64,000 nucleotides of DNA, from the NCBI GenBank assembly GCA_017590115.1, contig JAGGNK010013114.1, positions 1,488,001-1,552,000 of the forward strand. Reading direction: 5' to 3'. Position 1 is the first letter of the stretch; every line of letters begins with the position of its first letter. This DNA comes from Montifringilla adamsi (lineage: Eukaryota > Chordata > Aves > Passeriformes > Passeridae). Below are positions 34,301-47,770 of this stretch, in pieces. The position numbers were made by a program, and so were the translations under genes. The notes under the pieces were generated by a model. The model was not told the DNA's origin. It did not search any database and worked only from the letters and a program-made list of their open reading frames with translations.

Positions 34301-37300
34301 TTCTCGGGACCCATCCATCACTGCACCACACAGAGTGAGTAACTGCTAAACCTCAGAACATGAGCAGAGAGCCTCGGAGACTTTGGGTCTCTGGTTTGTT
34401 TTGGTTTCTGATGTTAGTCTGCCCTAGCTAGAAAGGCAGTGGATGACACACACGTGAGCCTATTGTGTTTCACATTTTTCTCGTGTTCTTGGTGTCCTCT
34501 GTGAGAATGGCAGGAGGGAAACAGTGTGCAAAGACCTGTTAATATCATCAGATGTTCTCCTCAAAGCAGGGAGCAAGCTCCCTCTCCACACTAGAGAAGA
34601 CAGGAGTGGTTTTTATTTGTGAGATGGTGGGGGGTGAAGTAAAGGAGAAGAAAAAGCCTCAGCATGATAGCAATCTATGCCCAGGAATAAACATAGAAAG
34701 TATTGTATAGTGAAAAGGAAAAAACATCTTAGGGATAGGTTACTCAAGCCAACAAAACTCTGTCAACATTAAATGATGTATGAGAATCTCAGAAGTGTAA
34801 TTTGAAGACAGATGTTGTGCCAGTTACACTACTTTGGCTTCTTACAACAATTTCTGTCAACAGATACTGCAAGGTCACTACCATTTCATGAGTTGCTATT
34901 GCTGTTGTTGGAAATTGCTTCTCTCTGTTTGGTTTTTCTTTTTCCTTTGCTGGAGATTTGCCTTTTATTAGCCAAGACCCAGCAGTGACTGATTCTTGGA
35001 AGAGTGACATTTGAATAGCTGAAGCTACAGTGACCTACTTGTAACAGTTTGATAAGAAGCTCCACAATGGGTCATGCCTCTAAACAGCTGTATCTTGCAA
35101 AAACATTTGCTTTGTGGGAATTTTAATCTCATCTCTGCCCCTTTGTATTGAACTAAACATGTGAAAATATAAAGATTTTCCAATGAGTGAGTTTGCAAAA
35201 CTGAGTTTGTAATGAGTTAAATGGTGCAGAAAGTGAGCCCTGACTGATATTTCAAAATGTGAGAAATGCTGTAAAGTCACAGCAAGTTAACTCCTCCTTG
35301 GAACAGGGTGCAGGGGTGGTGGCAGTGTGTGTGTCTGTGGCTTGGCATGCTGGTTTTGCTCACACTGCTTGCTTACCTCCATCTTCTGCCTCTGATTTGG
35401 AAAAGATCCTTAGCTGCTTGCACTGCTCTCTATATTTCCCCCCATCCTCACACCTTTCTGCCCATTCCCTAATTTTCTTCCTTTATTTCTCTTGTAATCA
35501 TGCCTTTGCTGCTTCTTCACACCCAGAATAAAGATGAATCTATAAAACTCTATTGATAGTTTCAAATCAGTTTCTTGATTTTTAGATGAAAACTGGGTTC
35601 TAGCACTTGCTCCTCTTAAACGTGACAAAACAGAGAAATAATGTAGTAAATGCTTTATGGAGAAATTAAAAAAGGAAGAGATAAGCATATAATACCTTGA
35701 CTCTCTCAACTTAATTATTTTCTCTTTTTTTGGTCAAATAATGCTTAATAGATCATTCTAGAGTTAACTTTTCAGTTGGTTAATATTGAGGCTGTTTACA
35801 TCAATAACTTACTGCTATGTAAAGTAACAAATTTACAAAAGGTTCAGGACAACGATCTTCTGGCTGTTTTTCAAATCAATAGGAATAAATGAGGCATTTC
35901 CATTGAAATTACATTTCATTCAGGAATAATTTTGTGAAAATAGGCTGCTACAATTAGAAGTAACTCAGATTAGTGATGATCCATTCTACAAAATCCTTCC
36001 CCAGAAGAGAATGGACAAAAATGTCTCTCCCCAATAAAAACATGTCCTCAAAAAAGATCTTTCTCTTTGTGCTTGTTCATTTGAATAGAGAAACAAATCA
36101 ATTTGATGTTAAAGCTTTTCTGTTTACAAAAAAAGTCCCCCCTCAACACAATCAAGTTAACTAATGGCAAAGCTATTTTTCTGCCAAGAGGCTGCATCAT
36201 TAAACTGGGAATTAGACAAATGAGATCCTAATGTGTTTTAATAAAAACAATATATTTCTCCCTTCACATTAAACCCCTGTAGTCTTGCATACTTTTTGTA
36301 CTTATGCCACTGGCTATGTGGAGCTCAGTTATAATTGCTCACCTTATAATTCCTTCTGACACTTATACCTAGAGCAGATTGCATTACAAGGATGTAGATG
36401 TATTCTGATTGCATGGGATATTTTTTAGTTATTCTAGAAATGTTTTCAGGAGAAATTAGGGTAGTTTTGAATGGCTTTTCAACCACTGAAAATATGAATC
36501 TGTTATGCATTTTATGCATATTATGCACATTTTACTAGTCTACATTTTTCCATTAAAAATGTGCATTTTGGAAAAAAATGGCAATATGTAAGAATAGCAT
36601 TTATCTATGCAACAGTTCTCTTCCTTGGGCATATTGAGACATACTTATATCATTTTGTGAGTAAAAGTAAATGTTGTGACTTTATTTCTTTTCCTTGCAG
36701 TAAATGTTCCAGAAACCTCCCCCATGAATGTGGAGCCAGATTCTTGTCTCATCCCTGCACTGTTGGTTTAAGCCATTTCACTGAATTCAGCATTCAGGAT
36801 CCTTTCTGGTAATGCAGTAGCCCAGGACTGGTTGCTTGCCTTTGGACCCTGAGTTGGGTTTGATGCCCAACAATGGGAGGCTGTGAAAGACAGGGAAACC
36901 AGTGAAAGGGGGGTTCTCTCATCTTGCAAGTCATGTTTAACTTGTGAATCATGTTTAGACACAAATGCCTTGTATACAAATCTTATAATTTTTTTTAGTT
37001 TTCCCATCTTCATGAGAGGTGTTAAGCCATGCTTCCTAACTCTATGAACCCATGTTCATAATCTTTTTCACCTGTTTCAAATTTCCTCTTATTTGTCTTT
37101 TGTTGCTTAAGCAAATCAGTTGTTTGATATCCCTGCTGGATTTTTTTTGGCTTCCCTGTTTCATGTTATTTCTTTTTTTACCCTAATATGCATGGCTTCT
37201 GTGAACTCCTTGGGATTTGTTTCCTTCTGTAACTTTACTAGTGTTTCACACAGGAAATAAGAAAATTTCAAGTAGCAAACAAACTCACATGTTGGCAGAG

Positions 37301-37302
37301 TA
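31346..37302. other. Intergenic sequence, mostly unassigned
   Basis: No gene was found. The stretch 31,440-32,100 might be decayed repeat sequence but I cannot assign it. About 35,720-36,560 is AT-rich with a texture like conserved non-coding sequence. Confidence 0.5.
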
Positions 37303-37375
37303 ATCACAGAATCATCAAGGCTGGAAAAGACCTTCATGATCACCTAGTCTAACATGGGTCTTCAACACTGTTAGA
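37303..37375 (-). mobile_element. CR1-type 3' tail fragment, minus strand
   Basis: ATCACAGAATCATCAAGGCT followed by GGAAAAGACCTTCATGATCA is the reverse complement of the usual CR1 3' terminus. Only about 70 bp can be supported; it may run further to about 37,500. Confidence 0.75.
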
Positions 37376-37970
37376 GAAATGCTAGAGATTTCTTTTAATT
37401 CCTCTGTGTGGAGCTCTTTTTCCAATGGGAGAAAGGATTTAAAAAGCTGTTCCTGAGTGTGAAGTGAGCAAACATTCTGCAGGGGAAGTGTTGGCATTGC
37501 TCTTTCCCATTTCTAGTTCATGGATTTCACTTTCAGAGTGCTTTAAACACTAGATCAAACATTGCAGTTCCTTGTCCTGTACCTTTCCACGCTGTGCCCA
37601 CTGCAAGCAGATGTCCAGTGGAATCCATCAGCTGCTGGCTGTCAGGACATTTCTCCAGGCTATGGTGAGGTGTATGGGTGTGGCCTCGTGTTCCTCTCCT
37701 CAGCAGTCTTGCTCTTTTCTCGTTGCTGCCCTGAGGGAAAACATTGAGATGGTGCCTTCCAAAAACACTGCTCTTCTCCAGCAAGGAGCACTCAGCTAAA
37801 GGATGTGGCTGTGTGTGGAGGATGGTGCTCCTCATTACAAGTATGGCCAGAGTTCAGGCCATAAAGATGAGCAAAGTGTGCCAGTGGAGAGCATGTTGAG
37901 TGTATGGATGGGTCCTGCTGCCTGGCTTGGTCATGAAGAGGAGGATAATGAATGTGGTGTTGCTCTTTTA

Positions 37971-38148
37971 TCGGGGTTCGCTTTATTTGTATCTGCCCCG
38001 ATATGGGAAAAGTGGTTCTGGGTGGCTGCGATTCGAAGGACGAGCCTGGACCCTCAGGTTTTTCAGTCTTCAATCTTGTTTATTAATTCTTATCTACAAT
38101 ACCTTTCGGTGACTCTGAACATCCAGAGTGATGTGTTGAGTTCCCACA
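37971..38148 (-). mobile_element. 178-bp LTR-like or hAT-like element with 8-bp target duplication
   Basis: It is bounded by CTCTTTTA at 37963-37970 and 38149-38156. On the minus strand it starts TGTGGGAACTC and ends CGAACCCCGA, and holds AATAAA twice (complement of 38079-38084 and 37982-37987). The TG start and polyadenylation signals suggest a short solo LTR. An 8-bp duplication would instead fit a hAT-type DNA element, but the ends are only partly inverted. It is CpG-richer than its flanks. Confidence 0.6.
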
Positions 38149-38156
38149 CTCTTTTA

Positions 38157-41100
38157 AATGCTTGTCTGAGCTTCGAATTTGAAAATTTTTTATTTTACTC
38201 TCTATGGTGAGAAAAGCAGACTTAGTAGAACTGGAAGGAAAAACAAAACCCCAACATAGTCCTTGTGGTCCTTCTGCTGGTACTCATAGATTTGAGTTCA
38301 TGTAGATTACTGGTAGGGAAGGGAATGTATGGAGTTCAGCAAGGAGAAGTATTTTCCTTTATGCATTCAAAGGCAAAATCCAAGGATCAAATGTGTGCCC
38401 AAAGCACTGCCTGTCAGTGTGATGAAGACTCTGAGCAGAGCCAGCACAGTGCCCAGGCATCCTGCACACGGGCAGGCAAAAAGCAAATGCCAACTTTATA
38501 CCTTCCCCCTGACTTTACCCCGCTCGTAGAATGTTCAAAACCAACCTGACTTCAAGTGATGTTGCTGGGGGGCTGCTCAGTCTTTTCTTACTCATCTGGA
38601 AAACAAGTGCTGCAGAATTGATTACATCACTGCTAAAAAAATAGGTGAGGCTTTGTGTGTACTGATGTCCTACTAGATGTCGTTTGGGCAGGCAGACTTA
38701 CTCTTCTTTGCTCTTTGTAGTTCCTGTGATTTTTTAGAATCTATTATCTTACTCTCCAAAGCTGTTGAGTTGTATAAAATTTAACAACATGCTCTGCACA
38801 GTGAATTGTAGAAATCTCATCTCTACTTACACCGAGTTGGAGGTGAAGCTCATGACTTGCTCTGTCTGTCATGCTTCATCTGTCACAATAGGAACAAAAA
38901 AATCTTTCATGGTCTTGGTTAAAACCAAATATAAGCATGGAAATTGCCCACTAATTACCATCAATGTCAAGTAATTTTCTCCTACGCAGTAGTTATATTT
39001 GTTTACTATGCATGTTTATTGCAGTCTTCTGGCCAGTGCTTATGATCAATACTCATTAAGGAAGAGGATACAGAAAATTCAGGGTTTGACTTGCAAAGCC
39101 CAGCCAGAAGTACCACAGTTAAGTTCAGACTGAGAAATATAATGTGGTAGTATTGTGAGTTTTCTCATCCTGTCCTGGGTTCTCAGATAAAAAACTCTCT
39201 TGAGTGTCTGAAGGCCTTTTATTTTGTGAAATACTGAAAGTCTATATAATTGGTATAGTTCTTTGGATAGCGCTGTAATTCATATTTCCCTTGCTGTCCT
39301 CTGGTGCAGCTCTGAACATGAGTCTCACTGTTCATTCCTACTCTTATGGACAGTCTTACCTGCTCTGTGTTGATGTATGTCCATTGATTCTTTTTTCTGT
39401 AAAAAAAGTTTCATTTTCTGGAGTTGCATGGTTAGGTGAGATTCTCAGGCTTTGTTTAGTGGTGGTGAGGATTTTGGAAATATGATCTCTAAGGGCTCAA
39501 AGGATGAAAGAATGAATGTCAGAGGTATTATTTTTAAATTTTATGGCTTCTGACATCTGATGTGGCTTTTCATGGCTCGAAGAAGGCATTACAGCCTTAA
39601 AGCACCTGACACAGTTCCCTTATGATGAAAAGGCAATAATTTTGCTGCTCTAACGAAAAGGCACTTAGGCACCTGAAGCTGCATTTTTGATGCAAAATGA
39701 CTGTATGTTGCTTTTGTGGAACCAAAGAAGCCTGTGTCAATATGAAAGGGTTTCCCTCTGCATTCTGCTGGTTGCTTTGCACTGGCTCTGGGAAATGGTA
39801 CCTTCACACAGGGGAGCCCTAGGACTGAGACAAGGAGCTTTCTGCTCTACTTAAGACCTCATGCTGTAATAGCTATCGTGAGATATATTAATTTAATTGT
39901 TAGTTTGATGAATCTTGATTATATTTTTCTCATTTCAGTAACCCAGCAATTTCCCTCCCTGTTGTCTCCCAGGGAGACTGTCCAGGAAAATGTTCCAGAA
40001 CAGATGAAATTCTGACCTTCAGTCATCAAACTGAAGAGCAGCTTTTGTGGCATCTCACTCATGTAAGCAGAAGCGATTCTGGGCCCCACATGAGTCTTTG
40101 GGAGAAAGCTTGTTTTGGGAAGAGGTCTTTGTGGGATTTTTCTGTTTAGTCACGTGTGTAACGGGGTCAACAGTAGCTCCCAGTAGTTTGATATGTGTTG
40201 CAAATTCTCTTCCATGAGATGGACCTTCTGGGACCAGAGGCCAGTTTTTTTAAAAAGATTTTATGTGCCCAGTAGTTCACAGTCTAAGTTGCTTTAATCT
40301 ATGACATTCAGCAAAGTTTTACTGGCATCCCCTCAGACTTAAGGCTCTGAGCCCTTACTGAAAGTAAATTCCTGCTTACTGTGTTGAGACCTGGCTAAAA
40401 TTGCCCCTCAAAGTAGTAGAAAGGGGGATTGTCCAGAAATCATCTTGGTAGAGGGGTATAGCAACTAACTTCTGTTTAAGGACTTCTCACTGGGACTCAA
40501 TTGCACAACAGAGCATCTAAAGTTTCCAGACCACAGTGCTATACCGCAGCCTTGGAGTCCAGGCAAAGCCCCCCTGGGCACTGTGCAGCTCCTGAAGTAG
40601 GTGTGCACTCCAGGTCCTTTGAAATTCCAGTTTTCATCTCTGTAAATCCCTTGGCAATACTTGTAACAAAATGCCTATGTCAGAGAAATTTATTACTACT
40701 ACTGACATGATAATACAAGGGGAAATCCGACATTTGAATTTGAATTTTTGTTATAAAAATGCCTCTGTTAGGGTCGTGCATTACACAGTACCTGCATTTT
40801 CTCATTTAAAGTAGTATGTCAGCTCTACTGCTGGCTTTCAGCTCTGCCCCCCCACCCTGTTAATAATTGGCAAATGATGGGATGTGATTACATGGCCATT
40901 TACAGTACTTATTAGCATTTCATTTATAACATTATCATATAAAACTGACTTAATTGCCCTCTGGGTATAAACATTTAAATTTTGTACATGGCAGCTCCAT
41001 TCACTTCTCTGCCACTGAGGAATACAGTATATTACTTCTCAGAAAAGAAAACACAAATTTGTCACGGATGGCTGCATCCACTGTACGTGGAGAAGAAAGG

Positions 41101-41995
41101 GCTTAAAAATGCTATGGCTCCTTGGGAGTATACACAAGGATAACAACATAATTTGCATTCAGGCATTTGCATATATGGTACAGTAATTTGGCATGGCTCC
41201 TTTGGTTTTTATCTCAAAGGAGGGAAGGACTGTCATTTTTCTAGTTGTATCCTAAAAATCACATACCCTAATGCTGAAAAAAGCCTTTGCTAAAGCATCC
41301 ATGGCTTTGTCACTGTAGAATTGTTCTCAAAAGAGTATTTATTTGTCCTTTGTCAAATCTACATTTAAATATATCAACTGATGTCTTGGCATTATTTTCT
41401 GTTAGAGGGTATTCCAGAAGCTAAGCAGAGGTCTGTCTGGGGACTTTTCCTTGGTGCTTGGTCTGAAATTTCATTGCATTTCTCCTTCTGTTCTCACCTG
41501 ATCTATTGCCTTCCTGCTCTTTCAGCCTGCTCATCAAATAAGCCAGGCATATTTTTAGCCATGCATCTCTTATGAGGGACTTCTGAACCACTTCAGGGAG
41601 CTGTTGTTTTCCACCTCATGGTGCTTTTTAAATGCCCACTGCCAATCTCTTCCATAACACTCTGCCCTTGCCTCCAAATTTTATTGGCCATTTTCTTCTG
41701 AGCTCTCTTTGTATAACAGCTCGCTCAAACCAGCCATCAATGTGCCAGATGCTGCTGTGCTGGGGTTGCCAACCTGATCCAGAAATCACTGAAGCCATAG
41801 GAAAGCCTCCGTTGATTTTGGATCAGTACCATAATGAGGAACCAGGGAATAAGATAATGGCCCATAACTTAAAGCACTGAAATGTGGGCCTGCATCACAG
41901 TGCAAAGATTTAGTAGCTGAAGGGTAAAGGTCTTCCACAGCCATAACCAAGAGGCAAAGCAATTAGCTAATAAACATAAAAATAATAATAAATTG
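38157..41995. other. Intergenic sequence, AT-rich in its later half
   Basis: No gene or transposon was recognised. The block at about 40,730-41,240 has two octamer motifs and may be regulatory. Confidence 0.5.
41151..41172 (+). promoter_or_regulatory. Pair of POU octamer motifs
   Basis: ATTTGCAT occurs at 41151-41158 and at 41165-41172. Two exact octamers 14 bp apart in AT-rich sequence could bind POU factors. The function is inferred only. Confidence 0.3.
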
Positions 41996-43540
41996 CCAGA
42001 GTAATTTTTGTGGCTGGAGGAGGCTGAAGGCATTTTGGCAGGCTGGGCAGAGCGCCGCTTGGCAGTGATGGGCTAGAAGCAGTGCAGCTGGCAGTGCTCC
42101 CTCTGGGGTCTGGGGTGGGAGAGGAGCTGTGAGGGCTGCGGGGCAGGATGGGGAGCCATGGGGCTCCCTGAGGACTGGGGGATTTGGTCACAGACTAACA
42201 TGGTGTGACAACAGTTTGCTTGTGTTGGAGTTTGGTGGGAGCAAAGGGACAAGAGGACTGCAGTGCTGGTGGGACCTCAGCAGCTTTGGGAGGATTGGGA
42301 CTGTGATGAGGGGCTTGGTGGGGGTTGTCTGTGCTCCTGAAGCTAGCCACTCTCCACTCCTGCCCCGAGTATGGGGAGGAAACAGCTGTGTCTGGAAAGG
42401 CAGGTGATAGGGCCAGGCAGTGGTGGTAGCATTCCTGAAAAGCAAGGTGTTTTGCTTCTGTGGTGTTGGGGCCAGGAGTCATTCCTGTGAATCTCTCTTT
42501 CAGCAGAAGGCTGTGCAGATGAGAGATGGGAAGAGACTACCTGCAGGACTGAACCATGAGTGTCCTGCCTTCTTCCTCCCCACTATGCTGCTCTTTCAGG
42601 CAGTGCTAACTTGTCTGCCCATGGGTCTGGCATTCAGAGGAATGCTGACATCTTTCTCAGGGCTTTCTGGTCTCACCTTTCCTTCTGATGTACCTCTGCT
42701 TTTGCCATGTAGTCGTATGCCTTTTCTCTTGTTTATGCCTCACTTGCTTCCAGCATCTTCCTTTTTGGGCATGATCCTACTGGCTGCCTCCATTGCCAGA
42801 AAGCCATCCTTGTGCTGTCCCCATCCCAAAAGTGCTGCCTCACATCCTTTTGCTCTTGTCTCTCCAGTGGCCGGCCCAGCGCTGGAGCAGTGGCTCCATA
42901 CACTAAAGCCAGGATGGGGAAGATGAAGAGCAAGGTGAATTAACCCTGAATAAGGAGCTTCTTGGAACACACTTGAGTCATGTAAGTTGGGGGCAGTGTC
43001 TGAAACTGCTCAGTGCTCTGCTTTCCCACAGCCCCCCAGGGCTGGACTGAGGGCAGCAGGAGTTCCCCTGCTCTACAGCCCTGTCCATACAGCGCATTTC
43101 AGGTGACAGTCTGATGAGATTTTCCTCACCCCACCACCCAGCACTGGGACCTGGGAACAGAGCCTCGCAGTGCGTGGGAGTGGTCTCTGATTCGGGAGAT
43201 ACTGCTGGGTTATTCCACTGTTCTCCCTAAGATGTTGTTTACTGTTACCTGGAACACAGAGGGCTTCTCTGCCTGAGGTAAGACAAGACACAAGTGGTAT
43301 CAGTGTTGTTTTTTTCTCTTCCTCTGCAGTGTTTTCAGTCTCATTTGTGCTTCCTGAAGAAACCAGATAATTTTTTGATCTTTTATCAAAGACCAGCAAT
43401 GCATTTTTCCACGGCAGACTGAGCTAGCTCGCTGATATCCTTTGCATCAGCAAGATTGTTATTTCAGATTTCCTTTTCCTTCCAGCTTTTGCCCAAAACA
43501 GCTTGATTCATTTCAGTGTCTCTCTCACTGACCTTGCAGG
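41996..43540. other. GC-richer intergenic block
   Basis: It has higher G+C than its surroundings and many overlapping frames, including the longest open frame of the window (42,420-42,926 +, 168 codons). That frame has no initiator context, domain or splice support I can see and is probably due to composition. No CpG island is evident. Confidence 0.5.
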
Positions 43541-43659
43541 TTAACTTTTTTGAATGTCCATGAGAATAGAGGACCTTTAAGAATAAATAAAAATGTCATC
43601 ATACCTGAACATGCACAGAGAGGATGTGAAACACATTGTATTAAATCATTTTCCATGCA

Positions 43660-43768
43660 GGAATGGGGAGAAAAATTATTTGAGATAAGGAGGGAAAATA
43701 AATATGAAAAAAAGAAGATGTATGAAATGAAAAAGGAAGGAGAAAAGAAAAAGATACCACCCTCCCAT

Positions 43769-43800
<32 letters not shown>
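43660..43800 (+). repeat. Purine-rich tract ending in A29
   Basis: The + strand is almost all A and G from about 43,660 to 43,750 and, after a short C-rich break, runs into 29 consecutive A at 43,771-43,799. Confidence 0.85.
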
Positions 43801-43801
<1 letters not shown>

Positions 43802-46800
43802 TAAATGACAATTGCAGTGGCCATGTTTCCATGGCTAATTCCTAAGGATGCACTGCCACCTGCCAGCCTTTGAGCAAAACGCATGAAGAGAAAAAGTGGA
43901 TTTCATTCTTAATTGCACTGTTCCTTGACTGCCTAAATTGCTACGTGGCCGATATATCCATTTTAGAGAAGAAACAGCAATCAAGGATTTACACATGGAT
44001 TTGTACCCTTGCACTACACGTTATGCAGAGGAGCAGAATATGTTTGCCAGGTGGAGCACCCTGAGCCCAGCCAAGGCTGGCTGTGGCTGTGAATCGGGGC
44101 TCAGGGGCATGAAGAGCCCCTCTTGCCCTGTCCTCACCTGAAGGTATGAAACATTGTGAGGGGAAGGCACAAGTAACAGGGGTGCTGAGGAGTTGATTTA
44201 TGGTCTTAGAAGAGATTAAATCTGCTGCATATTACAGGATTGTTGAATGGGAGCAAAAGGGGTGTGTTGCTGAAACTTGAAGGTGACAAATAATGGAAGG
44301 AAAAGAAATATTGATTTAGGGTGGGTGCCCAGGAGTAATGGGATGAAATTTCAAAGAGAAACATGAGTGTTGTGTATTAGGAAATGCTTCCACATACTGA
44401 GATCTATCAAGCTGTGAATATCTCAGGGGAAACTTCTTCACCCCAGGCACTTTAAACTAGAATAGAATAAATGCTATGAAATTATTATAGAGTGAAGTCT
44501 TATAGTGGTAAGGGGATGAAATAGACAATCTAATAGGTTTTTATTTGCTCTCTGAGCTGACTCTCCATTGTCTTTCATTATGCAGCACAAGCTGTTCAAG
44601 CTTGCTTATCCAGCAGAACACCACTACTGCTATGTGCACAGATGTGTCGTACCACACCTGGTAAAGGATGCATGGAGTACAGCTTTGCCTTGAACCTGCT
44701 GCAAGGCAACGTAAATTGCGTTTCTGATCTCTCAGCCTCTTAGTCCTGACTCAGATTTAGCTTTTCTTTAGCACTGTGCAGGGTCCATTACCATGAAGAA
44801 ATACATGTTTTGTTCAATATATTTCTTAGATAAAAATACTTGTGTAATTTGAAGCAGTACATCACCTTAAGACCTGATTGAGTCAAAACAAATTTAGCAA
44901 GGACAATCTAGTTAACTCTTCCTAAAGTGACATTGTCTTCTCTTGGTAGGGTTTTGTTCCATGTAAAAATTCAGAAATGCCTCTGGAAATTAAACAAACC
45001 TTCCATTTCCCTTTTAAACTTTCAATGTTCTTTGGGTTGGGACTGAGATAAAAAGTAACTGTCTTGTGTTCGTAACTGAATTAACATTCTTAAGAGGCTT
45101 TCTTGTGAGAAATGGTAAACAATAAAAGAAGTGGTTACTTGTGACAATTTGTCTTTTTGCATACAAAGGTGAAAAATAGTGAAAATGATGGAAATACACA
45201 GTTGGAAAAACATGTTAAGAGCAGAATCAAACCATGATTTTTATCACCTGGTTAAGTGAGTTCATTACAAAAATAGTGGCTGCCAAGAATTTTGCTTTTT
45301 TTCTTGTGTGCATTTATTCTGAAATACAATTTTAAAAGAGCCTCTATCCCTTTTGTCATAAAGGCACTACACCAGTTGGCTGTGTCCTTACAAGACTCAT
45401 GCATTAGGTGCCATCCTAACACTGTGAGTTTAACTGTCCTCTTCCCTTGTGAAACTGACTGTATTTTTTTCCTTTTTCTTCACTCTGGGAACCATCTTAA
45501 AACAAGTTCCACTTACAGATACTAAGAAAAATCTTGGTTTAAGGACGCAATTACCATATGGTTGAAACTAGGTATATACTGAGCCCTATTTACCTTAAAT
45601 GAATATTAAGAACATGTGCTTGTTTCTAAAAAGCAGTTCTTATCTGTCACTGAGCTTTGGGAACTGAGTTTATGGATTTATTCTTGGGAAATGTGAAGTT
45701 TAAGCTGTAATGAATGTAAGAAGAAAAATATTTGCTATTACCTACAGAATGATGGCCAAAGCTGCCTCACTCTGAAGCCCAAAGTTGGCTGACTGCGCAT
45801 GTAGCATCTGAACTGCTACTTTAACTCTGGTGACAATAGCAAAATATTCAGAGCCTCAGCTCTTGGTCCTCTGGCTGAACCAGAGGTTGTCATGTGATGG
45901 TATTTTCCACCAGAAGGTCTCGAGTCTGGTTTTTCTCAAACACAGCTTGGAGATCTCACATGCATTGTGGAGTTCCAGCTACAGATAGATTAAAAGCCAG
46001 CTGTGAAAGTCAGCAGAGCACCAGTCCCCAGCGTTCAGTGTGTGGAAGCTCACACTTCTCCTTGCAGTTCAGACATGATCAGTGATCAAACCAGAGGGCA
46101 GTTGTAGGGTACAGCAATGCCAGTCACAGTCCTCTGAACCACTGGGTCACCAAGCACAGTGTCACGGCAGAATACATAAAAAATTAAGCTGGGCCTGAGC
46201 AGTAATTCCTTGTTTTAGAAGCTGATTTGACATTGGGGCAGCTGGGAAATTGGGTGGTCCTTGCTGGAAAACCAATGTCTATCAGCCTTCTTTCAGGACA
46301 GGGGAACTGGGTGAGGACTGCTCTGGTAGGGAAAGGCAAGGTTTGTGCCTTGTGGACAAGGGACAAAGGTGCTGGAAAGTGTGTGGGAAGGAGGAGTTGA
46401 CAAAAAGCAAAGCAGCTGTAGAGGTATGAAGACACACTAGAAGAAAGAACAAATCATCTTGACTGTATTGTATTCATTGTTTTGCCTTCTGGATGGAGTA
46501 TGCTGTGAGTGGGGACACTGGGATAATTGAATGCTTGATTATAAAGTATTTGTTAGCACTTCTTCTGACTTGGTTGTGCCAGTGACAACTTATGCAGGAG
46601 GTTCTTTGATTTATTTTCTCTTCAGGAGAGGAATAAAAATGAATACCCACCTCATCAATCCCTTTTAAAATTATATGTGGATGGGCTAAACAAACTTCTG
46701 TGGTTCTATTTCCTAACAAACAAGGAAATCATTACAAAAAGTTTATCAGCTTTACTTTGGTTAATCACCTCTATTGTTTCCCTTCTATTGTGTAGTCTGC

Positions 46801-47564
46801 CAGAATAAATTAAACTAAATGAGCCTTTATGAAAGTTCTTTTTAACAACATTTTTGTTTAGAGTTTACCTACCAGCTCTGTAAAACTCTTTACATTTCCA
46901 GGTTTCCAGATGGGTCTTACAACATCTATTGTGCTTGCCTAAATGTAGAGTAAAAAGGAAACCCTAGTTCTCTTAGATCTACCCTCTGGGACTAATTATA
47001 CTCATTTGACTAGAGTAGCAGTTGGATCTGAATTATAGTCATGAATAAGTTAGATCTTAATTAAAGTCATGTTTGGGTGCAAAAGGCAATGTCATACATG
47101 CAAAGAAGCTGCTTTGTAATATGCGGAAATTAGTGTTAATAATGATTTGTGTATGAGATTTGGATTCCAATTTATTCCTCATATTGCTCTCTCTGGCACT
47201 TTACCCATTTAATAGTGCATCCTGCTCCTGTTTCCATGTTTGAGTACTCTCAAAGTAATAGAAGGTAAAATATTGCTAAGCCAAAAAATAAAATGACTCA
47301 CTCAATTCACATCAATATTTAAGGAGCTTTGTAATTGTCAAGGCCTTATCAGATGTTTGACAATGTCTTGCATCTATTTGGAATATGTTGAAAAATTAAC
47401 GATATTATGGTGTACTGTAACATCTTTCTTCTGAAGACTTTCAGAGTTTCCCAGGAGGACAGTTTAATCTCATTTTCCCCCCTGTTCTGATCTGTTCTCA
47501 TCTCTCATAAAATTGCCAATAACATGTAAATTAAACTGTAGGAGGGTAGGTTTAGTTTAGATAT
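43801..47564. other. Intergenic sequence, nothing recognised
   Basis: It is AT-rich non-coding sequence. The part at about 46,960-47,540 has a possible conserved non-coding texture. A small CCTCTGG/CCAGAGG hairpin lies at 45,868-45,886. Confidence 0.5.
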
Positions 47565-47770
47565 CAGAATATCAGAAAAAAAAATTCTTTATTACAAGTG
47601 TGGTGAGGCACTGAAAGAGCTTGCACAGAGTAGTTGTGGATGCCCTGGAAGTGTTCCAGGCCAGGTTGGATGGGGTTTTGAGCAAGGAAGGGAAGGGGTC
47701 CCTATCATGGCAAGGGGTTGGAAATAGATGAGTTTTGAGGTCTCTTCCAACTCAAACTGTTCTATGGTGT
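47565..47770 (+). mobile_element. CR1 LINE 3' end, plus strand
   Basis: It matches CR1 3' UTR words in order: AAATTCTTTATTAC, GGTGAGGCACTGAAAGAGCT, GTTGTGGATGCCCTGGAAGT, CAGGTTGGATGGGGTTTTGA, TTGAGGTCTCTTCCAACTCA and a degenerate terminal TTCTATGG. It is a short 5'-truncated copy with moderate divergence. Confidence 0.9.

Noticed and set aside
37803..38210. 135-codon open frame, + strand
   Set aside because: It crosses the 178-bp mobile element on the wrong strand and shows no family signature.
42420..42926. Longest single open frame (168 codons, + strand)
   Set aside because: No domain, no family likeness, no splice or promoter support; GC-richer composition explains the length, and frames on the other strand are also open.
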